A stretch of DNA of 52,405 nucleotides from Flavobacteriales bacterium (GTDB lineage Bacteria > Bacteroidota > Bacteroidia > Flavobacteriales_D > Crocinitomicaceae). The stretch covers positions 1-52,405 of the forward strand of contig JAKSBJ010000243.1 in NCBI GenBank assembly GCA_022361195.1, read 5' to 3'. The position numbers and the translations under genes were made by a program. Positions 26,958 through 36,925 of the stretch are shown one piece after another (position 1 is the stretch's first letter; every line of letters starts with the position of its first letter). The notes beneath the pieces were generated by a model that saw only the letters and a list, made by a program, of their open reading frames with translations, searched no databases and was not told the DNA's origin.

Positions 26958-27534
26958 TTTTCCATTGATTAAAATGAATACTAAGCCCGGCTGAAACTCC
27001 AAAAAATGGATCAATTACTAAATATTTATCACTGTACCGACTTAAAGCTGAATTTGCTTGAAGAACAAAAAAGAGGTTACCTCTTAACCTATACCTCCAT
27101 TCAGCCAATAAATCATAACGGTAATTCTGCCATTGAAAAGTCTCAATATCATCAATATCCCGGTTAATTTGGAGCTGAACTCCCAAGCCAAAATTATTTC
27201 TTTCGTTCAACTCATAATTAGCCAGAATTTTTGCGGCCGGACGAATAGTTGCTACTCTGAATTTTTGATCATTGATTTTTCCATAATTGATAATATACCG
27301 ACCTCCCAAGCCTAAATGTAGCCTGAAGTTCCCAAATAATTTGGGACGATAATTCAAATCAAAGGATGAAATTGCAGCATGTGGATTTTCAACCTCATGA
27401 TTCAGTGTTTTTAATTTGGGATTAAATCCATAACCAACCTTAAAGTCTACGCTAAAAGGAGACTGTGATTGGGCAGAAAGGCACAATAAACTCATCACAA
27501 ACAGGAGAATGATATGTTCTTTTACCTTTTTCAC
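26947..27534 (-). CDS. Outer-membrane beta-barrel-like protein
   Basis: This 195-residue protein has a signal peptide (MKKVKEHIILLFVMSLLCLSAQSQ). The mature part has alternating amphipathic strands typical of an 8-10-strand barrel (FRLHLGLGGRYIINYG, NNFGLGVQLQINRD, YRYDLLAEWRYRL, FGVSAGLSIHFNQ). The start is GTG at 27534, sharing one base with the TAG stop of the PPTase gene, so translation is probably coupled. It overlaps the following CotH gene by 11 bp. A pairing of this barrel with the surface lipoprotein is a reasonable guess. Confidence 0.75.
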   Translation of the reverse strand: MKKVKEHIILLFVMSLLCLSAQSQSPFSVDFKVGYGFNPKLKTLNHEVENPHAAISSFDLNYRPKLFGNFRLHLGLGGRYIINYGKINDQKFRVATIRPAAKILANYELNERNNFGLGVQLQINRDIDDIETFQWQNYRYDLLAEWRYRLRGNLFFVLQANSALSRYSDKYLVIDPFFGVSAGLSIHFNQWKNGK

Positions 27535-28280
27535 TAGATAATCTCAAAATCCTGAAATTCGACTGAATCACCAAGATAGGTTAAGGTTCGAATGTAGGTC
27601 TTATCAAATGGAACTTCTTTAAAATTCCAATCTTCAAAATCGGTATAGCCTTTAATTCCAATCAGTTTAATTTGTTGGTTTTGAACCGTAAATTCAAGAT
27701 TTTGGGGTTCTATTCGCATTCCTTCACCAATAGCTTTTAGGTAAGATTCCTTAATCGTCCAAAAAAGAAAAAAACGTCTTAATTTTTCGGCAGACTTTTT
27801 TTGAATGTACGACTGTTCCTGTGCAGAGAAGTTTTTTTCAATCATTTCATCCAAATCTGATAACGGACGTATCTTCTCAAGATCAATGCCAATTTCTCCT
27901 TTACGGCTAAAGGCATAAACACATTTTCCTCCTGAATTAGAAATATTGAAATATAAGTTTGGATCTTGCTTACAAAATGGTTTTCCTTTAGAATGGCGTC
28001 CTAACTCTACTTCCTGCGGGTTAATTCCCAAATACTTACCCAACAAAACCCTCAGAACTCCTTGACTGACAAGGTAGTTTTGCTTAACCTGATCAAACGA
28101 AAAGAATTCTACTCGTCCTTTTTCTGCAGTAGAAAGGGCATTTTGACAAGAAAGTAATACTTCTTGGGAAGGATTTAAGGAAACCCTCCACAAATGAATT
28201 TCCTTAGCGGTGAGTTCAGAAAAACTTTCGTTTAAATCACCACTTGCCAAATTGAACTCCTTTGTTTCTAAAGTTTCCAC
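27534..28280 (-). CDS. Sfp-type 4'-phosphopantetheinyl transferase
   Basis: This 248-residue enzyme transfers phosphopantetheine from CoA to a serine of acyl or peptidyl carrier proteins. Sfp signatures are present: GKPF then LYFNISNSGG (about 99-118), the Mg-binding GIDLEKIRP (131-139) and FLFWTIKESYLKA (171-183). Length and spacing match the Sfp class rather than AcpS. The start is a GTG at 28280; no ATG gives a complete N-terminus. It lies just downstream of the PKS, separated by a terminator. The obvious client is the ACP of that PKS (S2493), though it may also serve other carrier proteins. Confidence 0.93.
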   Translation of the reverse strand: METLETKEFNLASGDLNESFSELTAKEIHLWRVSLNPSQEVLLSCQNALSTAEKGRVEFFSFDQVKQNYLVSQGVLRVLLGKYLGINPQEVELGRHSKGKPFCKQDPNLYFNISNSGGKCVYAFSRKGEIGIDLEKIRPLSDLDEMIEKNFSAQEQSYIQKKSAEKLRRFFLFWTIKESYLKAIGEGMRIEPQNLEFTVQNQQIKLIGIKGYTDFEDWNFKEVPFDKTYIRTLTYLGDSVEFQDFEII

Positions 28281-28436
28281 CTCGTAAAATTAAGTAAGAA
28301 TAGGGATTAGACGAATTTATACGTTTCCAATTTCAATCAACCACAAGTTTTCATCTATTAACGGATCCCTTTAACAAGGAAAAGTCGATAGATGAACTAT
28401 ACAACCCTATTTTTTAGGCCGTATTTCTGCAAAAAA

Positions 28437-28466
28437 AAATCCTGCTCAAAAATATGAGCAGGATTT
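28437..28466 (-). terminator. Intrinsic terminator after the PKS gene
   Basis: A perfect 12-bp stem (AAATCCTGCTCA/TGAGCAGGATTT) with a 6-nt loop lies about 20 nt after the PKS stop, followed on the minus strand by eight T. It separates the acyltransferase-PKS transcript from the PPTase operon. Confidence 0.9.
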
Positions 28467-28486
28467 TAAAAATATTAGAGAAAGAA

Positions 28487-31400
28487 TTAAGCCTCTACCA
28501 CCTCAGATAATTCAACTGAAATAGTTTCTAATAATTCTTCTTTGTTATCTCTACAGAAGAGGTGACCTCCGTTAACCATTACGAATTTGAAATCTCCACC
28601 TGCCTGATCTTCCCAAGATTTAATTTGAGATTCGTCAAACACTGGATCTTCAGATCCTGCAAAGGCAACGATTGGACAAGTGAACTTCTCTTCTTCATAG
28701 TAAGAGTAACGCTTACCTAAAAGAATATCAGCTCTTAATGAAGGAAGCATTTCATTGAAAACTTCATCGTTATCAATAACTGCATCCGGAATATCCAATG
28801 TTCTCATGTGATTTTTGATATTTGGAATATTCTTTTCTGCATAAACTTCATCATCTCCAATAGCATTCAAGAATTCAAATGGTGACTCCAAGTGAGGAGC
28901 TCTCCATCCTCCAACCATGAAGTTCGTTGGATTAACACCTTGCTCTCTTCTTAAGAATCTTGCCAATTCAAACGCAATTCCGGCACCTGATGAGTGAGCG
29001 TAGAATGCGATTGGCGCAGTCAACAATGGTTCAATAACCTCTGTGATTTTAGCAACCAATTCATTTACATCATCAAATGGTCTTTCATCTCCTCTTTCTT
29101 CTCTACCCGGCATTTGGATTGCACAAACTTCAACATCGTCTGGCAAGAATTCGTGCCATGAAGTAAAGATTGAAGCTCCACCCGCAAAGTAAGGTAAACA
29201 GAACAATCTTAATCGTGGATTTTCTACCACTTTAGATCGAACAACCCATTTATCCAGTTCGCTCTTCGCTTCACCTCCAACTTCAGCTCCGCCACCAGAT
29301 CCAAGTACTTCTTCAAGAACTTGCTCAGCCATTTCTTCCATTGTAGGTCCTCTCATAATTTTCATCATTGAGTAATCTACATTAACAGATGACTGTACCC
29401 AGTTTCGGATTTGGTTGGCCATTAATGAATCCAATCCATATTTGGTTACCGGTTCCTGCGTTGAAAGTTTGTCCGCTACTGTACCAAGTACACGTGCAAA
29501 TGTATCTTTCAATTGGATTAATAGAACGTCTAATTGTTCTTCCGGTTTTGACTCTAAAATTTGAGCTTTTAATGCTGCATCTCCACCACCGGCTCCAGCT
29601 CCACCACTCAATTCTTCTTCGTTCACCAAGTGTCCGAATCTTGAAGACTTTTCAGTATGAGGGAAGAATCCTCCAATTACTTTCCAGTCTGAATCAGTAG
29701 CCATTCGCTGAACAGGATTGTTAAGGAACATTTGCTCTAGAATTCCGCAAGCCTCTTTCAAAGTAAACTGTTTCCATCCTTGTTTGAAGAGTAATCCTCC
29801 AACAGTTCCAGAACGGTGTACGAAACCTGTTTCACCAATTACACCCCAGTTTACTGTAGTAGCTGCTAATCCTTGAGCTCTTCTCCAATGAGCGAAGTTA
29901 TCTAAGAATGAGTTAGCTCCTACATAAGAAACCTGACCTGGGTTACCGTAAACAGCTGAGATTGAAGAGTACATTAAGAAGTGGTCTAAGTCCATCTCTT
30001 TAGAAGCCTCGTGTAATAACCACGCTCCCACAGCTTTTGGAGTGAACACTCGCATGTATCTTCCTCTGTCGATATCCGGCACAGCACCATCATCCAAGAC
30101 CATTGCCGCATGCTGGATTCCTTTAATTGGAGGCATGTTATCAGCAATTTCTTTGAATACTTTCTCTACTTCAGCAGGATTGTCAACAGATCCCATTACT
30201 AATCGTACATCTACTCCATTGGCTCTCATTTCTTCAACCATTTGAGCTTCTTCAGGAGTTTTAGTTCCCGAACGGCTCATTAGAGCAAGATGCTTACATC
30301 CTTTTGTTGTCATCCAGTTGGCAACAGCCAATCCGAATCCTGATGCACCACCAGTAATTAAATATGTTCCTTCCGGATCAAAAGCGATCTCAGTTGGAGG
30401 AGCAACTTTCAATTCTCCCTCCATTGAAACAACTACTTTACCAATGTGACGAGCACCTCCCATGAATTGGAATGCGTCAGCTAACTGACCAATTGGGAAT
30501 GCTTTGTACGGATGTGGTTCAAAATTATGTTTTTCAAAGAATTCGATACAAGCTCGGAGCATTTCTCCTGACTTCTCAACTCTTTGTAACATGTATCTAT
30601 CAACGTCAACTCCAAAGTAAGTTAGGTTGTTACCGAATGGTTTCAATCCTAATTTAGAGTTTCTGTAAATATCTGTTTTACCGATTTCTACAAATCTTCC
30701 GTAAGGCGCTAAACAACGGATTGACTTGTAAATAGCCTCTCCAGAAAGTGAGTTCAACACAACATCTACACCATATCCATCAGTTTTAGCCATCAATTCA
30801 TCAGCAAAATCTAATGATCTTGAGTTCATGATGTTTTCAGGTTTAACCCCTAATCCAATGATGTAATCATGTTTCTCTTGCGTACTAGCTGTAGCGTAAA
30901 TCTCAGCTCCAATTGCTTTTGCAATTTGGATAGCCGCAATACCTACACCACCAGCAGCAGCATGAATCAACACTTTTTCACCAGCCTCTAGTCTACACTG
31001 ATGTACTAATGAATAGTAAGCTGTAATGTAAACTACCGGTAAACAAGCTGCTTGCTCAAAGCTCAAGTTAGCTGGCTTACGTACGATGTGTTGCTTTTTA
31101 GCATAAGTGTATCCTCCAAGTGACGATGGCGTAATAGCCATTACTTCATCACCTACTTTCCACTCTGTTACACCTTCACCAACAGCTGAAACAACACCAG
31201 CACATTCTAGTCCGAATGTTTTACCAAATAAACCACCTTCTACAGACTCATCTGACAATAGTCCCATTGCCATCATGATATCACGGAAGTTTAAGGCTGA
31301 TGATTTGATTTGAATTTCAACGTGATCAGCTTCTGGCTTTCTTCTAGTTGTTTCTCTTAGCGTGATGTTATCCAATACACCATACTCTTCAATTGTAGCA

Positions 31401-34400
31401 TGATAAGCAGACCCTTCAGCAGGAACAGTTTTCAATGCTTTTTCAGCGATGTTATCTAAAGAGATTCGCTCAAGACGTGCGATGTAACGCTTTCTTCCTC
31501 TATAAGCAATCTCATCTACTAAATCGTCTGCAAATAACTCATCAACAAATACGTCAATTTCGCTATCCTGAACAGTATCACTAAAATCAACCAAAGTAGT
31601 TCTGTAGTTCGGGAACTCATTCAAACATACTCTTGAGATTCCTCTCAATCCCATTTGGGCCATGTTAATGAACTCAGGCGTTCCACCTACAGTTTGTGAA
31701 CCTCTGGTTAAGTTCCAGATAGTTGGATTATCATATCCGTACTGAGTTTCGTTGAGCTTACGCATGAGGTTCATCAACGTCATACCTGCTCTATCCTCAG
31801 CTTCAACAATAGTTTCTTCGTTCAATTGATCATTTGACATCAAATCTAGTCCCCATCCGAAGATGATTCCTTGTAGATTTCCTTTTGCATTGATGGCATC
31901 AATTAATTTGTTTGCATCATCTTGCGAAAGTGGATCAATTTCCCACTCAGTGTCTGAGATTTCGTTATATCCAGAACCAAGAGTTACCGTATAGATATTT
32001 TTATTTAATCCTTTTAACTGATCAGCAATTTTAGCTACTGTTCCTCCTTGATCAGCGAACAATAACCAATCTGCTTCTCTTGTTTTCTCTTCGCTCTCCG
32101 TCAATCCATCAGACAAGTCTAATTTCTCAGCTCTTGCCATAATCACATTTTGACAAGAAATTGAGTTATCTGGAATATCAGAGTAACAAGCAACATCAGT
32201 GTATCCTAAGTTTTCTAAGACAGACTTCCATCTCTCAGGATCCATTGTTGCGTGATCTGGTCTTAAATCCAAATCTTCAAACAACCACCATCCTTCAGTC
32301 ATACCAAAGATGAAGTCAAGATATACAGGATTGTTTGTTACCTCTAACATCATTAACACACCTTGAGAAGCCAACAATTGCTGTGCGTGACCTAAAGTAG
32401 TGTTCAAGTCTCTCGTAGCGTGGATTACATCCGATGCGATAATTAAATCGAAAGAGTTCAAGTCCATTCCTTGCGAAGCTGGATCTTGCTCAATATCTAA
32501 GATTTGATATTTAATGAATGGATATTTCGCAAATCGTGTTTGTGCTTTAAGCATAAACATGTGCGATAAATCCGTATAAACATATTCTGTTCTGTCTGCC
32601 GGTAAAATTGGTAAGATAGCGTTGGACATACCTCCGGTACCTGCTCCAATTTCCAATACTCTTAGTGTTTGGTCTTCTGGCAGATTAGCAATCAATTCAG
32701 AAATTGCTCTTTGACACATGTCGTTGTATTTACCAAAGGCAAATCCTTCAACATAGTACTGAACAATTGCATCCCACTTATCTTCAGGGAAGATTAATTG
32801 AATTGGATCGATTGTACCTTGTAATACACCTGTAATGTGCGGTCCACAACGCTCCAACATTGTTGACTCGTGGTTGAACTGAGGATATTTAGCATCCAAT
32901 TCTTGCATCCACAAAGTAGTATCTCTAAACTCAGGAGTTTTGATTACTTCGTAATTTCTGTCAGCACCTTTTACAAAACCAGCTCTCTCTAATAGAATGA
33001 ACATGTGGTTGAATAATCTGTGATGATCTTCAACGATACTCATCTGATCAATCAATTCATCCACATTGAATTTAGCTCCAACCGTGAAGTCCATTCCCAT
33101 TTCCTGAAGGGAAGTATTGATATATTCAATGGTCAAAGCGTGTTGCTCTGGCTCGTAGTGGTTATAGTACTCGTCGTTTGTTGGTCCGGCAACAATTTCA
33201 TCAATTGTTTCCTGAACTCCTGAACGGATATCTTCTGGATTTGGTAAGTACTCACCTGGATTTCTCAATAGATCCAAATCAGCTCTTGACTTCAATTTCC
33301 AGTTATACTCATAGAACCATTTATCTTGCTCAGCAGTAGATTCTCCTCTTGAACCTTTTAGGTACTGTGAGTGGAATCCCTGGAACTCAGCTACTAATGT
33401 TCCGTCTTCGTTATAAATCCAAAGATCACCAATAGCATCCTCTTCTGTCCATACATTCAAACGTCCGTAAACCTGTAGTTTGTAAGAATTTACATAACCA
33501 TGCCACTTGATTCTATCAATATGACGAGGAATATAAACCCCCATTCTGTCAACGATATCATTTGGCATATCGAAGATTCCGAACATAGTTTGGAAACAGC
33601 TATCCAATACTCCCGGGTGAATGTTAAACTGGAAGAATTCATCTTTTACAGACTCATGAACTTCTACTTCACTCCATGCCTCCCAGGTAGTTTCACCTCT
33701 CCAAAGGTTTTTAATACATCTAAAGCTTGGCCCTAAGTACAATCCAGAATCCAATAGCTCATCGTGCATTGGTTTAGGATTTACAACAGTAGTTACACGT
33801 TGTTTAATCGCATCCCAATCCAACTCTTCTGAAACAAATTTGTCTCCAATGTGGTTGATTTTACCTCTTGAACACAAGTTCCATTGAGCATCTTTCGTTT
33901 TATTCTTGGTATGTAAGTACCACTCTCCCGAATCATGAGAAATGTCCAATTGGATATGTGGTGGCTCACCTTTGTCTGGTAAGAATAATGCCCCTTCAAA
34001 CCATACATCCTCTACAAACTCAAATTTTTCACCGAATGAAGCCCTGGCCGCACCAGCAACTAAATCCATATGACCTGCTCCAGGGAATACAATTGGTCCC
34101 TGAACCTTATGATCTTCGATATAAGGATATGATCTTCTATCCAATTCGATATCCCAAAGAACGTTGTTCTTTTCTCTTGCAGATACATGATTTTGAATCA
34201 AGTGCGGATGGTGATCAATTGTTCCCAAACGTGCTTTTCTTGATTCTTCTGACTCTAACCAGTATGATTCTTTTTGCCAAGGGTAAAGTGGAAGTTTTAC
34301 GTTGTTGTTTACTTTTCCGTAGAAGTTTTCCCAATTTACATTTGCTCCCCAAGCATGAATCTTAGCAACTGACGACAAGAATTGTCTTTCTTCGTCTTCT

Positions 34401-36904
34401 TTTCTTCTTAAAGAAGCCAAAACAGTTCCTTTTACTTTATGATTCTTCAACAAATCGTTGATTCCAATTGCGTGAATTGGATGTGGACCTAATTCAATGA
34501 AAGTATCAAATCCATCTTTGATTTGCTCAGAAACGGCAGCTGTGAAATAAACCGGTTCACGAACATTTCGGTACCAGTAATCAGCTGTTAAAAGCTCTCC
34601 ATCAACCACTTTTCCTTCAACAGTTGAGTAGAAAGGAATTTTAGTTGGAGAAGGTTTCCAATCAGCCCCTAAAGACTCTAATAACTCATCTTTTAATGGC
34701 TCCATGTGGTGTGAGTGGAACGGTACGTTAACCACCAACAATCTGTGGAATACGTCTCTTTCGTTCAAATCAGCTGCAATTGCTTCAATTACATCTGTAT
34801 CTCCTGAAAGCGCTACCATTTCTGGTCCGTTTACCGCACCTACTGAAACTTTGTCTTCTTTTCCAGCGATTAATTTTTCAGCCTCTTTTTGCGATACACC
34901 AACAGCTAACATTCGCCCTTTGTCTGTCGCTTTAAACTGAACTCTTGAACGGTGGAAGATTAATTTAACCGCTTGCTCTAGACTCAATGCTCCAGAAATG
35001 TATCCAGCAGCAACTTCACCAATAGAGTGACCAACTACCGCCTGAGGATGAATTCCTTTTGCCTTCCACATTTCATATAATGCAATCTGGATTGAGAAAA
35101 TAGATGGCTGAGCGATATTAGTATCCGAAACTCTTGAAGTTTCTTCGTCTCTTCCTAATTCTTCCAGCAACGACCAATCGGCGTGAACTGAAAGCATTTT
35201 ATCTAATTTTTCGATAGTTTCACGAAACAATGCGTCTTTCTCTAACAATTGACGTCCCATTCCCCACCATTGAGGACCTTGTCCTGAACAAACGAAAACA
35301 ATTTTTTCTTTTACTTCGTTAGCTGTTCCCTCAGCAACTTCGTTAATGGTTTCACCATCTAACCAAGCTTGAAGATGATTTACCATCTCTTCTTTGCTCT
35401 CAGCAACAACTGCTAAACGCTTGTTATGATGCGATCTTCTTAAAGCAGAAGCAGCAGCAATTTCATCAAATGAAGCAGATGAATCAGAGTTCAAATACTC
35501 AATATATGATCTTGTTAAAGCCTCTAAAGCATCTCCATCTCTAGTTGAAATAGTAGCAATTTTAGCTCCTTTTACTTCTTTAGCACCATTTGCTGTTTCT
35601 CCGTCAAAACCTTCCAATACAACGTGTGCATTTGAACCACCAAATCCGAATGAGTTTACACCACCGAATCTAGGCTTACCGTTTGTTTCCCATGGAATCA
35701 AATCAGTTGGAACTTTCAATTTCAAGGTTTCAAATGGAATATTTGGATTTCCTTTTTTGAAATTGATATTTGGTGGAATTTGTCTGTGGTACATTGCCAA
35801 AGCTAACTTGGTAATACCAGCAATACCTGAAGCAGGCTCTAAGTGACCAATGTTAGACTTAATAGATCCCATGTAACAAGTATCGTCACGATCAGTTCCA
35901 ATTACCTTTCCAATTGAATTGGACTCGATTGGGTCACCAACGAAAGTTCCTGTTCCGTGAGCCTCTACGTAAGAAACATCATGTGGATCAACACCAGCAT
36001 CAGCATAAGCAGTTTTCAATAATGCCTGTTGTGCCAATGGATTTGGTACAGAAATACCTTTAGTAGCTCCATCCTGATTCACAGCGGTACCACGAATAAC
36101 AGCATAGATAGTATCTCCATCCGCCTCAGCTTGAGCTAAAGGCTTAATCATCATCATTCCTGTTCCTTCTGAACGAACGTAACCATTTCCTCTTTCGTCA
36201 AATGAGAAACATGTTCCATCAGGAGAAAGGAACCCCCCTTTAGAGAATCCCATTTGCGGTTCTGGTTTTAGGATTGAGTTAACCCCACCAGCTAAAGCCA
36301 TTTCCGCATCACCATTCCAAATAGCTCTACAAGCCATGTGAACAGCGTTAAGTGAAGATGAACAAGCCGTATCCAACGCAATAGAAGGTCCTTTTAAGTT
36401 AAAGGAATACGAAATTCTGTTTGCGGCAATGGATAAAGCACCACCAACATTGGTATGTGAACCAATGTTTACACGCTCAGACGGTACCTGTTGTAAGTCA
36501 CCGTAATCATGCGCTGAAATACCAATAAAAACAGCAGTTGGAGATCCATTTAACTTATTAAGATCCAAACCAGCATTTTCAATGGCTTCATATGATACTT
36601 CTAATAAACTTCTTTGTTGAGGGTCCATTCTGGAAGCCTCCAAGGGAGAAATTCCAAAAAATCCGGCGTCGAATTTATCAACGTCTTTGATGAAACCACC
36701 TCTTTTAACTGAGATCTTTCCTGCTCTTCTCCATTCTGGCGCATACAACGCATTCAAATCCCACCGATCTTCAGGTATCTGAGTTAAGGCATCTGTTTTA
36801 TTACAAATTAGATCCCAAAACTGCTCAGCAGTATTTGCGTCACCTGGATAGCGACATCCTATTCCGATTATCGCTAAAGGTTCCTTCTTCTTTTGATTGT
36901 TCAT
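28487..36904 (-). CDS. Single-module highly reducing PKS / animal-FAS-like synthase (KS-AT-DH-MT-ER-KR-ACP-TE)
   Basis: This is a 2805-residue multidomain synthase. Approximate domains: KS 8-430 (DTACSSS, Cys about 180; EAHGTGT; NIGHLEP). AT 540-850 (GQGPQWWGMG; GHSIGE, Ser about 626; VPFHSHHM). DH 905-1190 (H932 in DHKVQGPIVFPG; Asp about 1101 in HPGVLDSCFQ). SAM-dependent methyltransferase about 1370-1600 (VLEIGAGTGGMSN near 1415). Structural pseudo-KR about 1620-1800. ER 1810-2135 (HAAAGGVGIAAIQIAKA). KR 2175-2400 (YLITGGASGFG, VLDDGAV, Tyr about 2327). ACP about 2460-2530 (GLDSLMAN, S2493). TE 2560-2795 (YAHSSGAG, Ser about 2638; GGHLF), of the type II/GrsT family. All catalytic motifs look intact, so it should make an iteratively reduced, possibly C-methylated acyl chain and release it as an acid. 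The product is unknown. It is probably co-transcribed with the acyltransferase gene 21 bp upstream. Confidence 0.95.
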   Translation of the reverse strand: MNNQKKKEPLAIIGIGCRYPGDANTAEQFWDLICNKTDALTQIPEDRWDLNALYAPEWRRAGKISVKRGGFIKDVDKFDAGFFGISPLEASRMDPQQRSLLEVSYEAIENAGLDLNKLNGSPTAVFIGISAHDYGDLQQVPSERVNIGSHTNVGGALSIAANRISYSFNLKGPSIALDTACSSSLNAVHMACRAIWNGDAEMALAGGVNSILKPEPQMGFSKGGFLSPDGTCFSFDERGNGYVRSEGTGMMMIKPLAQAEADGDTIYAVIRGTAVNQDGATKGISVPNPLAQQALLKTAYADAGVDPHDVSYVEAHGTGTFVGDPIESNSIGKVIGTDRDDTCYMGSIKSNIGHLEPASGIAGITKLALAMYHRQIPPNINFKKGNPNIPFETLKLKVPTDLIPWETNGKPRFGGVNSFGFGGSNAHVVLEGFDGETANGAKEVKGAKIATISTRDGDALEALTRSYIEYLNSDSSASFDEIAAASALRRSHHNKRLAVVAESKEEMVNHLQAWLDGETINEVAEGTANEVKEKIVFVCSGQGPQWWGMGRQLLEKDALFRETIEKLDKMLSVHADWSLLEELGRDEETSRVSDTNIAQPSIFSIQIALYEMWKAKGIHPQAVVGHSIGEVAAGYISGALSLEQAVKLIFHRSRVQFKATDKGRMLAVGVSQKEAEKLIAGKEDKVSVGAVNGPEMVALSGDTDVIEAIAADLNERDVFHRLLVVNVPFHSHHMEPLKDELLESLGADWKPSPTKIPFYSTVEGKVVDGELLTADYWYRNVREPVYFTAAVSEQIKDGFDTFIELGPHPIHAIGINDLLKNHKVKGTVLASLRRKEDEERQFLSSVAKIHAWGANVNWENFYGKVNNNVKLPLYPWQKESYWLESEESRKARLGTIDHHPHLIQNHVSAREKNNVLWDIELDRRSYPYIEDHKVQGPIVFPGAGHMDLVAGAARASFGEKFEFVEDVWFEGALFLPDKGEPPHIQLDISHDSGEWYLHTKNKTKDAQWNLCSRGKINHIGDKFVSEELDWDAIKQRVTTVVNPKPMHDELLDSGLYLGPSFRCIKNLWRGETTWEAWSEVEVHESVKDEFFQFNIHPGVLDSCFQTMFGIFDMPNDIVDRMGVYIPRHIDRIKWHGYVNSYKLQVYGRLNVWTEEDAIGDLWIYNEDGTLVAEFQGFHSQYLKGSRGESTAEQDKWFYEYNWKLKSRADLDLLRNPGEYLPNPEDIRSGVQETIDEIVAGPTNDEYYNHYEPEQHALTIEYINTSLQEMGMDFTVGAKFNVDELIDQMSIVEDHHRLFNHMFILLERAGFVKGADRNYEVIKTPEFRDTTLWMQELDAKYPQFNHESTMLERCGPHITGVLQGTIDPIQLIFPEDKWDAIVQYYVEGFAFGKYNDMCQRAISELIANLPEDQTLRVLEIGAGTGGMSNAILPILPADRTEYVYTDLSHMFMLKAQTRFAKYPFIKYQILDIEQDPASQGMDLNSFDLIIASDVIHATRDLNTTLGHAQQLLASQGVLMMLEVTNNPVYLDFIFGMTEGWWLFEDLDLRPDHATMDPERWKSVLENLGYTDVACYSDIPDNSISCQNVIMARAEKLDLSDGLTESEEKTREADWLLFADQGGTVAKIADQLKGLNKNIYTVTLGSGYNEISDTEWEIDPLSQDDANKLIDAINAKGNLQGIIFGWGLDLMSNDQLNEETIVEAEDRAGMTLMNLMRKLNETQYGYDNPTIWNLTRGSQTVGGTPEFINMAQMGLRGISRVCLNEFPNYRTTLVDFSDTVQDSEIDVFVDELFADDLVDEIAYRGRKRYIARLERISLDNIAEKALKTVPAEGSAYHATIEEYGVLDNITLRETTRRKPEADHVEIQIKSSALNFRDIMMAMGLLSDESVEGGLFGKTFGLECAGVVSAVGEGVTEWKVGDEVMAITPSSLGGYTYAKKQHIVRKPANLSFEQAACLPVVYITAYYSLVHQCRLEAGEKVLIHAAAGGVGIAAIQIAKAIGAEIYATASTQEKHDYIIGLGVKPENIMNSRSLDFADELMAKTDGYGVDVVLNSLSGEAIYKSIRCLAPYGRFVEIGKTDIYRNSKLGLKPFGNNLTYFGVDVDRYMLQRVEKSGEMLRACIEFFEKHNFEPHPYKAFPIGQLADAFQFMGGARHIGKVVVSMEGELKVAPPTEIAFDPEGTYLITGGASGFGLAVANWMTTKGCKHLALMSRSGTKTPEEAQMVEEMRANGVDVRLVMGSVDNPAEVEKVFKEIADNMPPIKGIQHAAMVLDDGAVPDIDRGRYMRVFTPKAVGAWLLHEASKEMDLDHFLMYSSISAVYGNPGQVSYVGANSFLDNFAHWRRAQGLAATTVNWGVIGETGFVHRSGTVGGLLFKQGWKQFTLKEACGILEQMFLNNPVQRMATDSDWKVIGGFFPHTEKSSRFGHLVNEEELSGGAGAGGGDAALKAQILESKPEEQLDVLLIQLKDTFARVLGTVADKLSTQEPVTKYGLDSLMANQIRNWVQSSVNVDYSMMKIMRGPTMEEMAEQVLEEVLGSGGGAEVGGEAKSELDKWVVRSKVVENPRLRLFCLPYFAGGASIFTSWHEFLPDDVEVCAIQMPGREERGDERPFDDVNELVAKITEVIEPLLTAPIAFYAHSSGAGIAFELARFLRREQGVNPTNFMVGGWRAPHLESPFEFLNAIGDDEVYAEKNIPNIKNHMRTLDIPDAVIDNDEVFNEMLPSLRADILLGKRYSYYEEEKFTCPIVAFAGSEDPVFDESQIKSWEDQAGGDFKFVMVNGGHLFCRDNKEELLETISVELSEVVEA

Positions 36905-36925
36905 CTATCTAGTTTAATATAATGG

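Noticed and set aside
33868..34365. 165-codon plus-strand open frame inside the PKS gene
   Set aside because: Antisense to intact DH/AT coding sequence, with no start context or recognisable domain; a shadow frame.
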